Shown: positions 53,951 to 63,623 of the stretch, one piece after another
Numbering within the stretch: the first letter of the stretch is position 1
Layout of the letters: each line of letters opens with the position of its first letter
Made by a program: the position numbers and the translations under genes
NCBI GenBank assembly: GCA_030949385.1
Contig: JAUZSP010000007.1
Span: 255,210-319,209 of the forward strand
DNA from: Gammaproteobacteria bacterium
GTDB taxonomy: Bacteria > Pseudomonadota > Gammaproteobacteria > JAUZRS01
DNA: 64,000 nt
Reading direction: 5' to 3'
Notes under the pieces: generated by a model
What the model was told of the DNA's origin: nothing
Seen by the model: the letters and a program-made list of their open reading frames with translations, nothing else
Databases searched by the model: none

Positions 53951-56900
53951 ATGCACCTACTGGCAGCCCAACCTGGCGGTTTTGTCGATGAAGAAGGCAT
54001 CATCGACCTCGCTCAAACCCCCGCCAAGATTGTTATTTTAAGCGCCGCCGACAGCAGCTTGGCACTCTTAGCGCACGCGCAAGAAGCGCAGCCAGAGCTG
54101 CCTTCCCTGCGGCTGGCCAACTGGATGCAACTGCTCAAACCAGCGGCCTTTGACCTCTATCAAGAGCGCGTTTTAGACCAGACTCAACTGGTGATCGTCT
54201 CCCTGCTCGGCGGCCAATCTTACTGGTCTTACGGCATCGAACAACTGCACCTCTGGGCGCAGCAACGCGGCCATCAGCTCATCGTCGTGCCTGGCGATGA
54301 CAGCCCCGACCCCGCCTTGCAGCAGCTCAGCACCTGCGATGAAGCCACCTACCTGCGCGTCTGGCGCTACCTGCGCGAAAGCGGATCGGAGAACGCCCAA
54401 CAGCTGCTCTACTTTCTCGCCAGCACCTTTTTTGCTCAACACCACCGCTGGCGCGAACCTCAAGTTCTGCCCGCCGCGCTGATCCACAAACCCCAACAGA
54501 CCATCGGCAGCGCACGGCTCGCAGATTGGCAACGAAGCTGGCACCCCAATCGCCCCGTGGTGCTGCTGCTCTTCTACCGCAGCCACCTCTTGAGTGGCAA
54601 TCGAGCACTGTTTGATCAACTCATCGAACAGCTGCAACAAGAGGGCATCAACCCCCTGCCGTTGGCGATTCGCTCCCTCAAAGAGCCGCAATCACTGGCG
54701 CTGATCAACGATCTTCTGGAGCGCAGCAACGCCCAACTGATTCTGAACAGCCTCAGTTTTGCCAGCAACCGCGCTGCCGCACCGGAACTCAGCTCCACCC
54801 CTTTACTCTACGACAGCCCTTTTGTGCGCGACCTGCCTGTGTTGCAACTGATCCTCGCCTCCAGCAGCGCCGCAGATTGGCAGAGCCAGCAGCAAGGGTT
54901 ACGCAGCCGAGATCTGGCCATGCAGGTGGTACTGCCGGAGATGGACGGGCGCGTCATTGGCCGTGCCATCGCCTTCAAAAGCGAAAACCGCTACTCCGAA
55001 GCGGCGCAAATTTCCCTGATTCAACATCAACTTCATCCCGAGCGAGCGCGTTGGCTGGCGCAGTGGAGCCGCGCCTACCTTGCCCTGCGACAGAAAAAAA
55101 ACAGCGAAAAACGCATCGCGCTGATCCTCGCCAACTACCCCACCCAAGAAGGGCGCATCGGCAACGGGGTCGGTCTTGACACCCCCGCCTCGACGCTGAA
55201 AATTTTGACCGCGCTGCAACAGGCCGATTTTCCCGTAGAAAACATTCCAGTCAACGGCAACGCACTCATCGAAGAGCTGCTGAGCGCCATCAGCAACGAC
55301 CCCGCCACCCTCGCTCAACGTCCCTGTTATCAGAGCCTCTCACTGGTCGACTACCGCCACCACTTCGCCCAGTTGCCAGCGGAAAACCAACAGGCGGTGC
55401 TGGCGCGCTGGGGTGAGCCGGAAAAAGACCCAAAGTGCCGCAACGGTCGCCTGATGCTGGCGGGCATTCGTCTCGGCGAGACCTTTGTCGGCATTCAACC
55501 GGCACGAGGCTTTAACATTGACCTGCTGGCCAACTACCACGATCCCGATCTGGTGCCGCCCCACGCCTATCTCGCCTTCTATTTTTGGCTGCGTCACGTC
55601 TACCACGTCGATGCGGTGATCCATGTGGGCAAACACGGCAACCTGGAATGGTTGCCTGGCAAAGGCAACGCCCTCTCTGAGCAGTGCTGGCCCGACATCG
55701 CTCTTGGGCCGATGCCGCATTTTTACCCCTTTATCGTTAACGATCCTGGCGAAGGCGCACAGGCCAAACGACGCGCCCAAGCGGTCATCATCGACCATCT
55801 GATGCCACCAATGGCACGAGCGGAGAGTTACGGCGAACTGAACGCACTGGAAAATTTAGTCGATGAATATTACCAAGCCCTCGGTATGGATCAGGCGCGG
55901 GAAAACTGGCTGCGTGAGCAGATCCTTCAACAGGTCAAACAGACTCATCTGCTGGAAGAGCTGACACTGCCCTGTAAAAACAACAGCACCGAGCAGATTT
56001 TTAATCAGTTGGATGCCTATCTCTGCGAGATCAAAGAGGCGCAGATCCGCGACGGCCTGCACATTTTGGGCGCGCTGCCAGAAACCGATTCACTGGCGGA
56101 GACCTTGGTGGCGTTGCTGCGCCTGCCACGGGGTAACGAGATCAACGAGTGCGGTCTGCTGCACAATCTGGCGCACGATCTGGGTCTACCGAGCGACTTC
56201 GACCCTCTTCAAGCCAGTGCAGAACCATGGCACACCGCCAAACCCACCCTGCTGCAACAGCAGAGCAGCGCCCTCTGGCGCACCGCCGCCGACACCCGTG
56301 AACGGCTGGAGCTTCTGGCGCTGAGTTGGGTCAAACGTCACCTGCTGAAAAATCACAACGCGACAGACCTAAGGCAGTTGAGCAAAACCCATCCGCGCAC
56401 CGCGCAGCAACTCGGCTACGCCAAAACGGTGATTTTGGCGGCGCTGAAAACGGGGGTGAAGGATGAGATTCAAGCGCTGATCAACGGCCTGCAAGGTCAA
56501 GCCGTCCCTCCAGGGCCGAGCGGTGCGCCCACCCGTGGCCGCCTCGATGTGCTGCCCACGGGGCGTAATTTTTTCTCCCTCGACAACCGTTCCGTTCCTT
56601 CCCAAGCCGCGTGGGCTTTGGGGCAGCTCAGCGCCCAACGTTTGATTGAACGTCACCTGCAAGAGCACGGCGACTACCCTAAACAGGTCGGACTCTCCGT
56701 CTGGGGTACCGCCACCATGCGCACCGGTGGCGACGACATTGCCCAAGCCTTTGCCCTGATGGGCATCGAACCGATCTGGGCCGTTGCCTCACAACGGGTG
56801 ATCGACTTTCGCATCATTCCTGCCATGCAGTTAGGCCGCCCGAGGGTGGATGTGACCCTGCGGGTGTCGGGCTTTTTCCGCGATGCCTTTGCCAATGTGA

Positions 56901-57763
56901 TGAAGCTGTTTGATGCCGCCGTCTTGGCGCTGGCCAAGCTGGAAGAGCCCGGAGAGAGCAACACCATTCGCCAGACCATTTTAGCCGATGCCGCTGAGCT
57001 GCAAGCGGCAGGACAGGAGCCAGAACAGGCGTGGCGCGAGGCCAGTTACCGTGTTTATGGCAGCAAACCGGGGGCCTACGGAGCGGGCCTGCAAGGGCTG
57101 ATCGACGGGCGCTGCTGGCAAGAGCAGAGCGATCTGGCCGAGGCCTACCTCAACTGGGGCGGTTACGCCTACGGCAATCAGGCCGGTGATGGCGTGGCGG
57201 CCAAAAACGCCTTTCAACAGCGCCTCTCGCAACTGCAAGTGGTGCTGCACAACCAAGACAACCGCGAACACGACCTGCTCGACTCCGACGATTATTACCA
57301 GTTTCAAGGCGGCATGACAGCGGCGGTGAACACCTTCAGCGGCAAAACACCGCAGGTCTACCACAGCGACCACAGCAACCCAAGCCAGCCCAAAATCCGC
57401 ACCCTGCAAGAGGAGCTGAACCGCGTCATTCGCTCGCGGGTGCTGAACCCGAAGTGGATCAAGGCGATGCGCCGCCACGGTTACAAAGGCGCTTTTGAGA
57501 TGGCCGCCACGGTGGATTACCTCTTTGCCTACGATGCCACCACCGACTTGATCGCCGACTATCAATATGAAAAAGTCAGTGAGGCGTTGGTCTTTGATGC
57601 TGAAAATCAGCGGTTTTTACACGACAATAATCCCAAGGCATTGGAGGAGATGGCGGAACGGTTATTGGAAGCGACTCAACGGGGTTTGTGGCAAGAGTCT
57701 GGGGACTATGCGGGGAGATTGCAGGATTTGTTGTTGGCATTGGATGAGGGTTTGGAGGGGTAA
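53951..57763 (+). CDS. cobN: Cobaltochelatase subunit CobN
   Basis: The large subunit that inserts cobalt (or magnesium, in the ChlH/BchH branch) into a corrin or porphyrin ring. The 1,270-residue protein has VIHVGKHGNLEWLPGKG near residue 560, followed by VNDPGEGAQAKRRAQAVIIDH, and a typical LNPKWIKAMRRHGYKGAFE near the end. Corrin genes cbiD and cbiA nearby make cobalt the likely metal. The ATPase subunits (CobST or ChlID) are not in the window. Confidence 0.95.
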   Translation: MHLLAAQPGGFVDEEGIIDLAQTPAKIVILSAADSSLALLAHAQEAQPELPSLRLANWMQLLKPAAFDLYQERVLDQTQLVIVSLLGGQSYWSYGIEQLHLWAQQRGHQLIVVPGDDSPDPALQQLSTCDEATYLRVWRYLRESGSENAQQLLYFLASTFFAQHHRWREPQVLPAALIHKPQQTIGSARLADWQRSWHPNRPVVLLLFYRSHLLSGNRALFDQLIEQLQQEGINPLPLAIRSLKEPQSLALINDLLERSNAQLILNSLSFASNRAAAPELSSTPLLYDSPFVRDLPVLQLILASSSAADWQSQQQGLRSRDLAMQVVLPEMDGRVIGRAIAFKSENRYSEAAQISLIQHQLHPERARWLAQWSRAYLALRQKKNSEKRIALILANYPTQEGRIGNGVGLDTPASTLKILTALQQADFPVENIPVNGNALIEELLSAISNDPATLAQRPCYQSLSLVDYRHHFAQLPAENQQAVLARWGEPEKDPKCRNGRLMLAGIRLGETFVGIQPARGFNIDLLANYHDPDLVPPHAYLAFYFWLRHVYHVDAVIHVGKHGNLEWLPGKGNALSEQCWPDIALGPMPHFYPFIVNDPGEGAQAKRRAQAVIIDHLMPPMARAESYGELNALENLVDEYYQALGMDQARENWLREQILQQVKQTHLLEELTLPCKNNSTEQIFNQLDAYLCEIKEAQIRDGLHILGALPETDSLAETLVALLRLPRGNEINECGLLHNLAHDLGLPSDFDPLQASAEPWHTAKPTLLQQQSSALWRTAADTRERLELLALSWVKRHLLKNHNATDLRQLSKTHPRTAQQLGYAKTVILAALKTGVKDEIQALINGLQGQAVPPGPSGAPTRGRLDVLPTGRNFFSLDNRSVPSQAAWALGQLSAQRLIERHLQEHGDYPKQVGLSVWGTATMRTGGDDIAQAFALMGIEPIWAVASQRVIDFRIIPAMQLGRPRVDVTLRVSGFFRDAFANVMKLFDAAVLALAKLEEPGESNTIRQTILADAAELQAAGQEPEQAWREASYRVYGSKPGAYGAGLQGLIDGRCWQEQSDLAEAYLNWGGYAYGNQAGDGVAAKNAFQQRLSQLQVVLHNQDNREHDLLDSDDYYQFQGGMTAAVNTFSGKTPQVYHSDHSNPSQPKIRTLQEELNRVIRSRVLNPKWIKAMRRHGYKGAFEMAATVDYLFAYDATTDLIADYQYEKVSEALVFDAENQRFLHDNNPKALEEMAERLLEATQRGLWQESGDYAGRLQDLLLALDEGLEG

Positions 57764-57778
57764 AGACTCGCATAAATT

Positions 57779-57808
57779 CTGTAGGGGCGCATTCCATATG
57801 CGCCCTTC
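57779..57808. repeat. Short palindrome of the GTAGGG type
   Basis: TGTAGGGGCGCAT, then ATGCGCCC, forms a hairpin 16 bp after cobN, related in sequence to the element after mutS. It may act as terminator. Confidence 0.45.
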
Positions 57809-57889
57809 TTTAATTCATCGGATAAAAAAAAACCTTATCGCTGCACAATTAATGATTTATAATCGCACACAAAACATCGGAAACCCCAC

Positions 57890-58261
57890 ATGAGTCTCAA
57901 CACCAACCACCTAATCATGCCAATACTTAACCTACCAGCACAAGAGATTACTTTACTAAAAGAGATCCTAGAAACCCACACCCCTAACGCTGAAGTGTGG
58001 GCGTACGGCAGCCGCGTCAACGGCCAATCCCATGACGGCAGTGATCTTGATCTCGTGCTGCGCAACCCCACAGACCTCACCGAACCAGAAGAAAACCTGT
58101 TTGAACTCAAAGAGGCGCTTATTGAGAGCAACCTGCCTATTTTGGTGGATGTATTGGATTGGGCGCTGTTACCAGACGCCTTTTACCCTGAAATTGAAGC
58201 CCAATATGTACCGGTGCAAAAAGCAAAGCTGAAAAATGCACCTCACCTTTGCGGAGAATAG
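57890..58261 (+). CDS. MNT-type nucleotidyltransferase
   Basis: 123 residues with the minimal nucleotidyltransferase centre VWAYGSRVNGQSHDGSDLDLVL (GS and DxD with a later Asp in VDVLDW). Such proteins act as antitoxins of HEPN toxins by AMPylation, or modify RNA. The expected HEPN partner is not next to it; a Fic gene follows instead after about 35 bp. Start could also be at 57917. Confidence 0.85.
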   Translation: MSLNTNHLIMPILNLPAQEITLLKEILETHTPNAEVWAYGSRVNGQSHDGSDLDLVLRNPTDLTEPEENLFELKEALIESNLPILVDVLDWALLPDAFYPEIEAQYVPVQKAKLKNAPHLCGE

Positions 58262-58297
58262 CCCCCATAATCTCCGCATATTTTGCGGATATTAACA

Positions 58298-59410
58298 ATG
58301 TATTTATGGCAAAATTCCGAATGGCCTCATTTCAGTTGGGATGAAGCCAAACTATCCAAGCTGCTCGCCCAAGTATCGAGAGAACAGGGGCGACTGTTGG
58401 GAAAAATGGAAATGTTGGGCTTTGACCTACGCAACGAAACCCATCTGCGCACCCTCACCGAGGAGGTGGTCAAATCCAGCGAGATCGAAGGCGAAAAGTT
58501 GGAAACAGAGCAGGTCAGATCCTCCATCGCTCGTCGCCTCGGCATGGACATTGGTGGCCTCATTGCCTCTGATCGCCATGTCGAAGGCGTGGTTGAGATG
58601 ACCCTAGATGCCACCCGTAACGCAGCAGCTCCCCTCACTCAAGAACGTCTGTTTGCTTGGCACGCTGCGCTGTTTCCAACCGGACACAGCGGCATGAGCC
58701 AAATCCAAGTGGGGCGTTGGCGTGATGATCATAACGGCCCAATGCAGGTCGTTTCAGGTCCCATTGGCAGAGAGAAAATACATTACCAAGCTCCCCCAGC
58801 AGAACGCCTGAACGATGAAATGAATCGGTTTTTGGCCTGGTTCGAACAACCCAGCGAGCAAGACCCCCTGCTCCATGCGGGGCTGGCACATCTCTGGTTT
58901 GTCACCATCCACCCCTTTGAAGATGGCAATGGCCGTATCGCCCGCGCCATTGCCGATATGGCATTAACCCGTTCGGAGCAGAGCAAGCAACGTTTCTACA
59001 GCATGTCAGCGCAGATTCGCCGCCAACATCAGGCCTATTACGACACACTGGAGTGGACACAAAAGGGAGATATGCAGATCACCCAATGGCAAGAATGGTT
59101 TCTCAACAGTCTGCTCTGTGCCATCAAAGAGGCAGAACAGAGCTTAAGCCACACGCTGCGCAAAGCTCATTTTTGGGAACGCTTTGCCAAAGAGCCTCTC
59201 AATCAACGACAGATCAAAATTTTGAATAAATTGTTAGAGGGTTTTGAGGGCAAACTCACCACTTCAAAATGGGCAAAGATTGCTAAATGCTCGCAGGATA
59301 CTGCTTATCGTGACATTCTTGATTTGATAAAGCGCAAGGCGTTGCAGAAAGAAATTGGTGGTGGGCGTAACACGAGTTATGGGTTGAGTTTGGTACAAGA
59401 AAAGCAATAA
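58298..59410 (+). CDS. Fic-domain AMP transferase with DUF4172 and HTH
   Basis: About 370 residues. The N-terminal part MYLWQNSEWPHFSWD fits DUF4172. SSEIEGEKL is the self-inhibitory helix ([S/T]xxxE[G/N]). The Fic centre HPFEDGNGRIARAIADMAL has the catalytic His. A winged-helix-like end (LTTSKWAKIAKCSQDTAYRDI) may bind DNA. It transfers AMP to protein targets unless held off. The start at 58298 is chosen since MYLWQ is the family start. It is adjacent to the MNT gene. Confidence 0.93.
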   Translation: MYLWQNSEWPHFSWDEAKLSKLLAQVSREQGRLLGKMEMLGFDLRNETHLRTLTEEVVKSSEIEGEKLETEQVRSSIARRLGMDIGGLIASDRHVEGVVEMTLDATRNAAAPLTQERLFAWHAALFPTGHSGMSQIQVGRWRDDHNGPMQVVSGPIGREKIHYQAPPAERLNDEMNRFLAWFEQPSEQDPLLHAGLAHLWFVTIHPFEDGNGRIARAIADMALTRSEQSKQRFYSMSAQIRRQHQAYYDTLEWTQKGDMQITQWQEWFLNSLLCAIKEAEQSLSHTLRKAHFWERFAKEPLNQRQIKILNKLLEGFEGKLTTSKWAKIAKCSQDTAYRDILDLIKRKALQKEIGGGRNTSYGLSLVQEKQ

Positions 59411-59590
59411 CGGTTCGAGCAAGCCAAAAACTGGGGTATAAAACACCCGCTAAATTAATGGCGGAACACAGAGCTGCAATTGCAGCTTAAGCGGTTATGC
59501 ACTTCGGGGTTGAATCTGCCTAAAGAAAATATGTAATCTATTGAAAGACAGTCCAACCACACGCAAATAAAAAAACTCTCGCAAGAAAAC

Positions 59591-60679
59591 TTATTTTTCA
59601 AAACACCCAACAAACCCACCCAAACGATCCACAGCCCAAATCTCCAACGCCGTCTCAACCAACAACTGCCGCTTCGCCACCCCGTGCGCCTCTTGGCAAA
59701 CCTTCAACCCCAGATCAATCCCCGTCGCCTGACACCAGCGCAACACCTCCGCACTGGTATTGGCACTGCGAATTTTTTCCACCAACTCACCCTCAGCCCC
59801 CAACTCCTGCGCCCACTTGGCCAACTGAACAAAATCAATCTGCGAACGTGTGCTGTGCAGATCCAGATGACCACACGCCAATTTAGTTAATTTACCAAAA
59901 CCGCCACAAATGCTGATTTTCTGAACCGGATTTTTTTTCAGGTGTTTCAGCAGCGCACCGACAAAATCGCCCATTTCGATCAACGCCATCTCTGGCAGTT
60001 GATAACGGTCACGAATAAACGCCTCACTGCTGCTGCCGGTGCTGGCCGCCAGGTGGCTTTGGCCGTTGCTGCGCGCCACATCAATGCCTTGGCGAATCGA
60101 GGCGATATAGGCACTGCACGAATAAGGACGCACGATGCCCGTGGTGCCTAAAATAGAGAGACCGCCTAAAATCCCCAGCCGTGGGTTCATGGTTTTCAGC
60201 GCCAGCGCCTGACCGTTCTCCACCCCCACAGTGACCTGAAAGCCACCGTCGTAGTGGTGCTGCTGCGCCAGCCGTTGCAGATGCTCCGTCATCATTTTAC
60301 GCGGTACGGGATTGATGGCAGGCTCACCCACCGCCAGCAACAGGCCACTGCGGGTCACCGTACCCACTCCCTCACCGGCAGCAAAATGAATCCCCTCAGG
60401 CAACAGACTCAAACGCACAAAAACCCGTGCGCCGTGGGTCACATCGGGGTCATCACCGGCATCTTTGATCGTCGCTGCATGAACAACATCGCCCTCGGCG
60501 TAGAGTTGATCCAATTCCAGCGAGACCTCTTGCCCCCGTGGCAGGCTGACAAACACCCGCTGAGGTGTCTGTTTGGCCAGCAGCAATTCCGCCGCCGCCA
60601 CACAGCAGGCGGTGGCGCAGCAACCGGTGGTCAGACCACTGCGCAGTTTGGGCGGCGTTTCCGCCGACTCAGGCCACAT
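59591..60679 (-). CDS. cbiD: Cobalt-precorrin-5B C1-methyltransferase CbiD
   Basis: A corrin-ring methylase of the early-cobalt route. The 362-residue protein has [15 protein letters not shown] at its start, [12 protein letters not shown], and [23 protein letters not shown]. It lies just after cbiA/cobB. The region 59411-59590 between Fic and this gene, convergent, holds nothing I recognise. Confidence 0.95.
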   Translation of the reverse strand: MWPESAETPPKLRSGLTTGCCATACCVAAAELLLAKQTPQRVFVSLPRGQEVSLELDQLYAEGDVVHAATIKDAGDDPDVTHGARVFVRLSLLPEGIHFAAGEGVGTVTRSGLLLAVGEPAINPVPRKMMTEHLQRLAQQHHYDGGFQVTVGVENGQALALKTMNPRLGILGGLSILGTTGIVRPYSCSAYIASIRQGIDVARSNGQSHLAASTGSSSEAFIRDRYQLPEMALIEMGDFVGALLKHLKKNPVQKISICGGFGKLTKLACGHLDLHSTRSQIDFVQLAKWAQELGAEGELVEKIRSANTSAEVLRWCQATGIDLGLKVCQEAHGVAKRQLLVETALEIWAVDRLGGFVGCFEK

Positions 60680-60695
60680 GCCGCACCCCGCTCAT

Positions 60696-62018
60696 TTATG
60701 AGACCGCCTGCAACGCCATCTCACCGCGAAACAGCGCCGCAATGGCCGCTGGATTGGAAGAAAAAAAGAGGTGCAAATAAGTAGCGGTCAGACCTTTTTC
60801 ACGGTAAATCGCCTCACCAGGTGCGGGATGACGCTGACGACGACCGTGAGCAATGGGCTTCAAGTTGACTTCGCAACGAGAGCGATGATGAGCGTGAGCG
60901 CGCAGCTCGCCTTCGGGCAGCAGTGCCGTCTGCATCCCTTGACAGCCTCGTTTACCGCGCATCGCCCCTTCGCCCTCCAACAACGCCAACAGCTCAAATC
61001 GCTTGCCCTCCAGATCCGTCAGACCGGCCAAGGTGTAAAGAAACCCACCGCACTCAGCCAAGATCGGCCTGCCTTGCTGGAAAAAATCGCCAATGCTGGC
61101 CAACATAGAAACGTTCGCCGCCAAACCTTCCGTATGCAGCTCGGGATACCCCCCAGGCAGCCAGAGCGCCTCCGCTTCAGGCAACCGCTTATCTTTCAGT
61201 GGCGAGAAAAAACGCAGCTCCGCCCCCATCGCTTCCAGCAGGCGCAGATTAGAATCGTAAAGAAAACTAAAGGCCGCATCACGGGCAATGGCGATGCGCA
61301 CCCCTGCCAAACTGCGCTGCACCGTGGGCAGCGTTGCAGTCGTAAAACAGACCGCCTCGGGCAACCGGCTCAAAGCCGTTTTGGCCAGCACATCGGCACC
61401 GGCCTCAAAACGCCGCTCCAAGGTCTCTCTGACTTCATGGGCTTGCACCAAACCCAGATGCCGTTCCGGCAGCGCCAACGCCGCCTCACGAGGAACGGTC
61501 GCCAACAGCGGCAGGCTCTGTGGCAGCGCATCGCGGATCAGATCGGCGTGACGCTCACTGCCACAGTGGTTGGCGATCAGCCCCGCCACTGTGTAATCAT
61601 CACGAAAGTTGGCCAGCCCCGTGGCCAGCGCGGCAGCGGTCTGCGCCATACCCTTCACATCCATCACGATGGCGATGGGAATGCCAAAAGTGGCGGCCAA
61701 ATCGGCGCTGGAAGGTTCACCATCAAACATCCCCATCGCCCCTTCGATCAAAATCAGATCCGCCACCTGCGCCGCTGCATAAAGCTTGGCACGACAGTAG
61801 GCCTCACCCGCCATCCAGAGATCCAATGGCTCCACCGGCTCCCCAGAGGCTTGCGCCAAAATCTGCGGATCGAGGTAATCAGGGCCGGTTTTAAACACCC
61901 GCACCACCCGCCCTTGGCGCTGATGAAAGCGCGCCAGCGCAGCGGTGATGGTGGTTTTGCCTTGGCCTGATGCAGGCGCGGCTAAAAAGAGTGCAGGGCA
62001 GAACAGCGTGTTACTCAT
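60696..62018 (-). CDS. cbiA: Cobyrinate/hydrogenobyrinate a,c-diamide synthase
   Basis: Adds amide groups to side chains a and c with glutamine and ATP. The protein has a P-loop (APASGQGKTTITAAL), EGAMGMFDGEPSSADLA, and a glutaminase part with WLPGGYPELH and ILAECGGFLYTLAG, which carries the Cys nucleophile. ATG 62018 gives about 440 residues; an upstream frame to 62108 is non-homologous. Because cobN is present, the name cobB is equally fitting. Confidence 0.95.
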   Translation of the reverse strand: MSNTLFCPALFLAAPASGQGKTTITAALARFHQRQGRVVRVFKTGPDYLDPQILAQASGEPVEPLDLWMAGEAYCRAKLYAAAQVADLILIEGAMGMFDGEPSSADLAATFGIPIAIVMDVKGMAQTAAALATGLANFRDDYTVAGLIANHCGSERHADLIRDALPQSLPLLATVPREAALALPERHLGLVQAHEVRETLERRFEAGADVLAKTALSRLPEAVCFTTATLPTVQRSLAGVRIAIARDAAFSFLYDSNLRLLEAMGAELRFFSPLKDKRLPEAEALWLPGGYPELHTEGLAANVSMLASIGDFFQQGRPILAECGGFLYTLAGLTDLEGKRFELLALLEGEGAMRGKRGCQGMQTALLPEGELRAHAHHRSRCEVNLKPIAHGRRQRHPAPGEAIYREKGLTATYLHLFFSSNPAAIAALFRGEMALQAVS

Positions 62019-62040
62019 GACAACAATCATCTCCAAACAA

Positions 62041-62090
62041 TGTAGGGGGCAATAACCTTGTTGGCCATCACCCAATAATGCAGCGCTCTT
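62041..62090. repeat. Degenerate GTAGGG-type element
   Basis: GTAGGGGGCAATAACC and a partial reverse part, similar to the first half of the element after mutS but without a clean hairpin. Confidence 0.35.
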
Positions 62091-62270
62091 GCTGTCCGTT
62101 AAACCCACTTTTTCTGATTCTATTGATGGGCAAGATCAGCTAAAATTTTGCTGGCAAAAAAAAGGGGGAGGCTGGTATTTTCACACTGCTTAGCTCAAAT
62201 ACTGGTTTTAATAAAATTAGTCTATAGAATAACGCTTCTTGAAGATACTGACAGCGAAGTAAAAAAAACC

Positions 62271-62867
62271 GTGAACCACAAACCTTACTCCGAAGCCTGC
62301 GATCAAAACGCCCAACCCATTTTTGACCTTCTCAGCCAAAAAACACCGCCCAACAGCACTCTGCTGGAGATCGGCAGCGGCAGCGGCCAACACGCGGTCT
62401 ATTTTGGCAAAGCCTTGCCCAGCGTCACTTGGCAAACCAGCGACCGCCAACAGAATCACAGTGGCATCACCCTCTGGCTGGAAGAGTACGCCCTAGACAA
62501 TGTCCTGCCACCCTTGGCACTGGATGTCTTAAACGACCCGTGGCCAAAACAGCAATACGATACCGTTTACAGCGCCAACACCGCCCACATCATGCCCACC
62601 GCTGCGGTAGAAGCGATGTTTCAAGGCGTAGGTCAGGTGCTGCAAGAGAAGGGGCTGTTTCTGCTCTACGGGCCTTTTATGGACAACGGACAACAAACCA
62701 GCGTCAGCAATGAACGTTTTGAACTCTGGTTAAAAGCACAAAACCCACAACAGGGGGTAAGAGACAGCGTTTGGCTAAAAGAGTTGGCGGAAAGCGCCGG
62801 TTTAACATGGCTTGATGATGTTCAATTGCCAGCGAATAATCGCATTTTGATTTGGCAGAAACGCTAA
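62271..62867 (+). CDS. DUF938-family SAM-dependent methyltransferase
   Basis: 198 residues from GTG 62271. KPYSEACDQNAQPIFDLL and LLEIGSGSGQHAVYFG (SAM-binding motif I) are the family's start, followed by YSANTAHIM and LYGPFMDNG. The substrate is not known. The GTG is chosen because homologues begin KPYSEA; an earlier ATG at 62148 adds 41 residues with no match. Confidence 0.88.
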   Translation: MNHKPYSEACDQNAQPIFDLLSQKTPPNSTLLEIGSGSGQHAVYFGKALPSVTWQTSDRQQNHSGITLWLEEYALDNVLPPLALDVLNDPWPKQQYDTVYSANTAHIMPTAAVEAMFQGVGQVLQEKGLFLLYGPFMDNGQQTSVSNERFELWLKAQNPQQGVRDSVWLKELAESAGLTWLDDVQLPANNRILIWQKR

Positions 62868-62908
62868 CAGAATCGCTGCACCAAGCGATTAACGGTGCAG
62901 CAGACCCC

Positions 62909-63022
62909 TTATGCGGCAAAAAACAGCATCAGAGTTGAAAGTGAAAACGCGGCAGCGGTTAACAACAGTTGGTAACGCACCTTTCTTTTCTCATCAAACG
63001 TCGATATTTCAGAACTGTTCAT
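62909..63022 (-). CDS. Single-span small protein (37 aa), unknown
   Basis: ATG 63022 with GGAG about ten bases upstream opens MNSSEISTFDEKRKVRYQLLL, followed by one span and a stop at 62909. It is too short for usual gene finders. A perfect CRP-type palindrome lies about 142 bp upstream. No family recognised. It forms a pair in style with the 38-residue protein at 63271-63387. Confidence 0.5.
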   Translation of the reverse strand: MNSSEISTFDEKRKVRYQLLLTAAAFSLSTLMLFFAA

Positions 63023-63163
63023 TGTTGTTGCTCTCCATTGAAGGGATATTCCCTTCCTAATTCCCTAATAAAATAGACTTCAACCCTTTTGCAAGGAATT
63101 GAACTACTTTTATACCAGACTCAAAGGAATTTTAGTAGCATTACAATCCAAAAAATTACCAAA

Positions 63164-63179
63164 TGTGATCCAGATCACA
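63164..63179. promoter_or_regulatory. Perfect CRP-type operator
   Basis: TGTGATCCAGATCACA is a full palindrome matching TGTGA-N6-TCACA at all ten positions. It lies between the two small genes, upstream of the 37-residue one. The repeated TTTGATCAG that follows (63182-63203) may be part of the promoter. Confidence 0.65.
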
Positions 63180-63270
63180 TCATTTGATCAGAATTTGATC
63201 AGAAAAACACGATGGCGTTACGGTTTGATTAACGCCAATTGTGGCTGCAACAGAGCGGCACCCAGCTGAT

Positions 63271-63387
63271 TTAAGGGTGCGTCGTCCCTGCGTAGGTAAA
63301 GATGCCGTTAATCGCCGTCAGCAGCAGAATCACCACTGCAATCAAACGCCCAATGCCAATCGCACTTTTTGATACTGTTTTGTTCAT
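63271..63387 (-). CDS. Single-span small protein (38 aa), unknown
   Basis: ATG 63387 follows GAGGAAATAAGCGA, a good ribosome-binding site. The product is MNKTVSKSAIGIGRLIAVVI and on, one hydrophobic span and a short tail ending THP. No family recognised. Strong signals and clean codons make it a likely gene. Confidence 0.55.
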   Translation of the reverse strand: MNKTVSKSAIGIGRLIAVVILLLTAINGIFTYAGTTHP

Positions 63388-63555
63388 TCGCTTATTTCCT
63401 CATAAGAATATTTTCAAGTTTCAAGAACTGCCGGAACATCCTTATGTGTCAAAAGCCAGCAATGAATAAGAATATACTAATATACTTATTCATAAAACCC
63501 CAAAGTGCAATTTTGAGCACCCAATCCAATAAATGCCCTTATTAAACGCCTAAAA

Positions 63556-63598
63556 CCCAAAAAACCCCCGCATCAACACAATAATACGAGGGTTTTCA
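63556..63598 (-). terminator. Intrinsic terminator after the homoserine dehydrogenase gene
   Basis: Minus-strand hairpin AAAACCCTCG ... CGGGGGTTTT with a T-rich tail, 26 bp after the gene's stop. The stretch 63388-63555 holds no other feature except the small gene's promoter region. Confidence 0.75.
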
Positions 63599-63623
63599 GA
63601 AAAGCCGCTAAACTAAAAAACGC

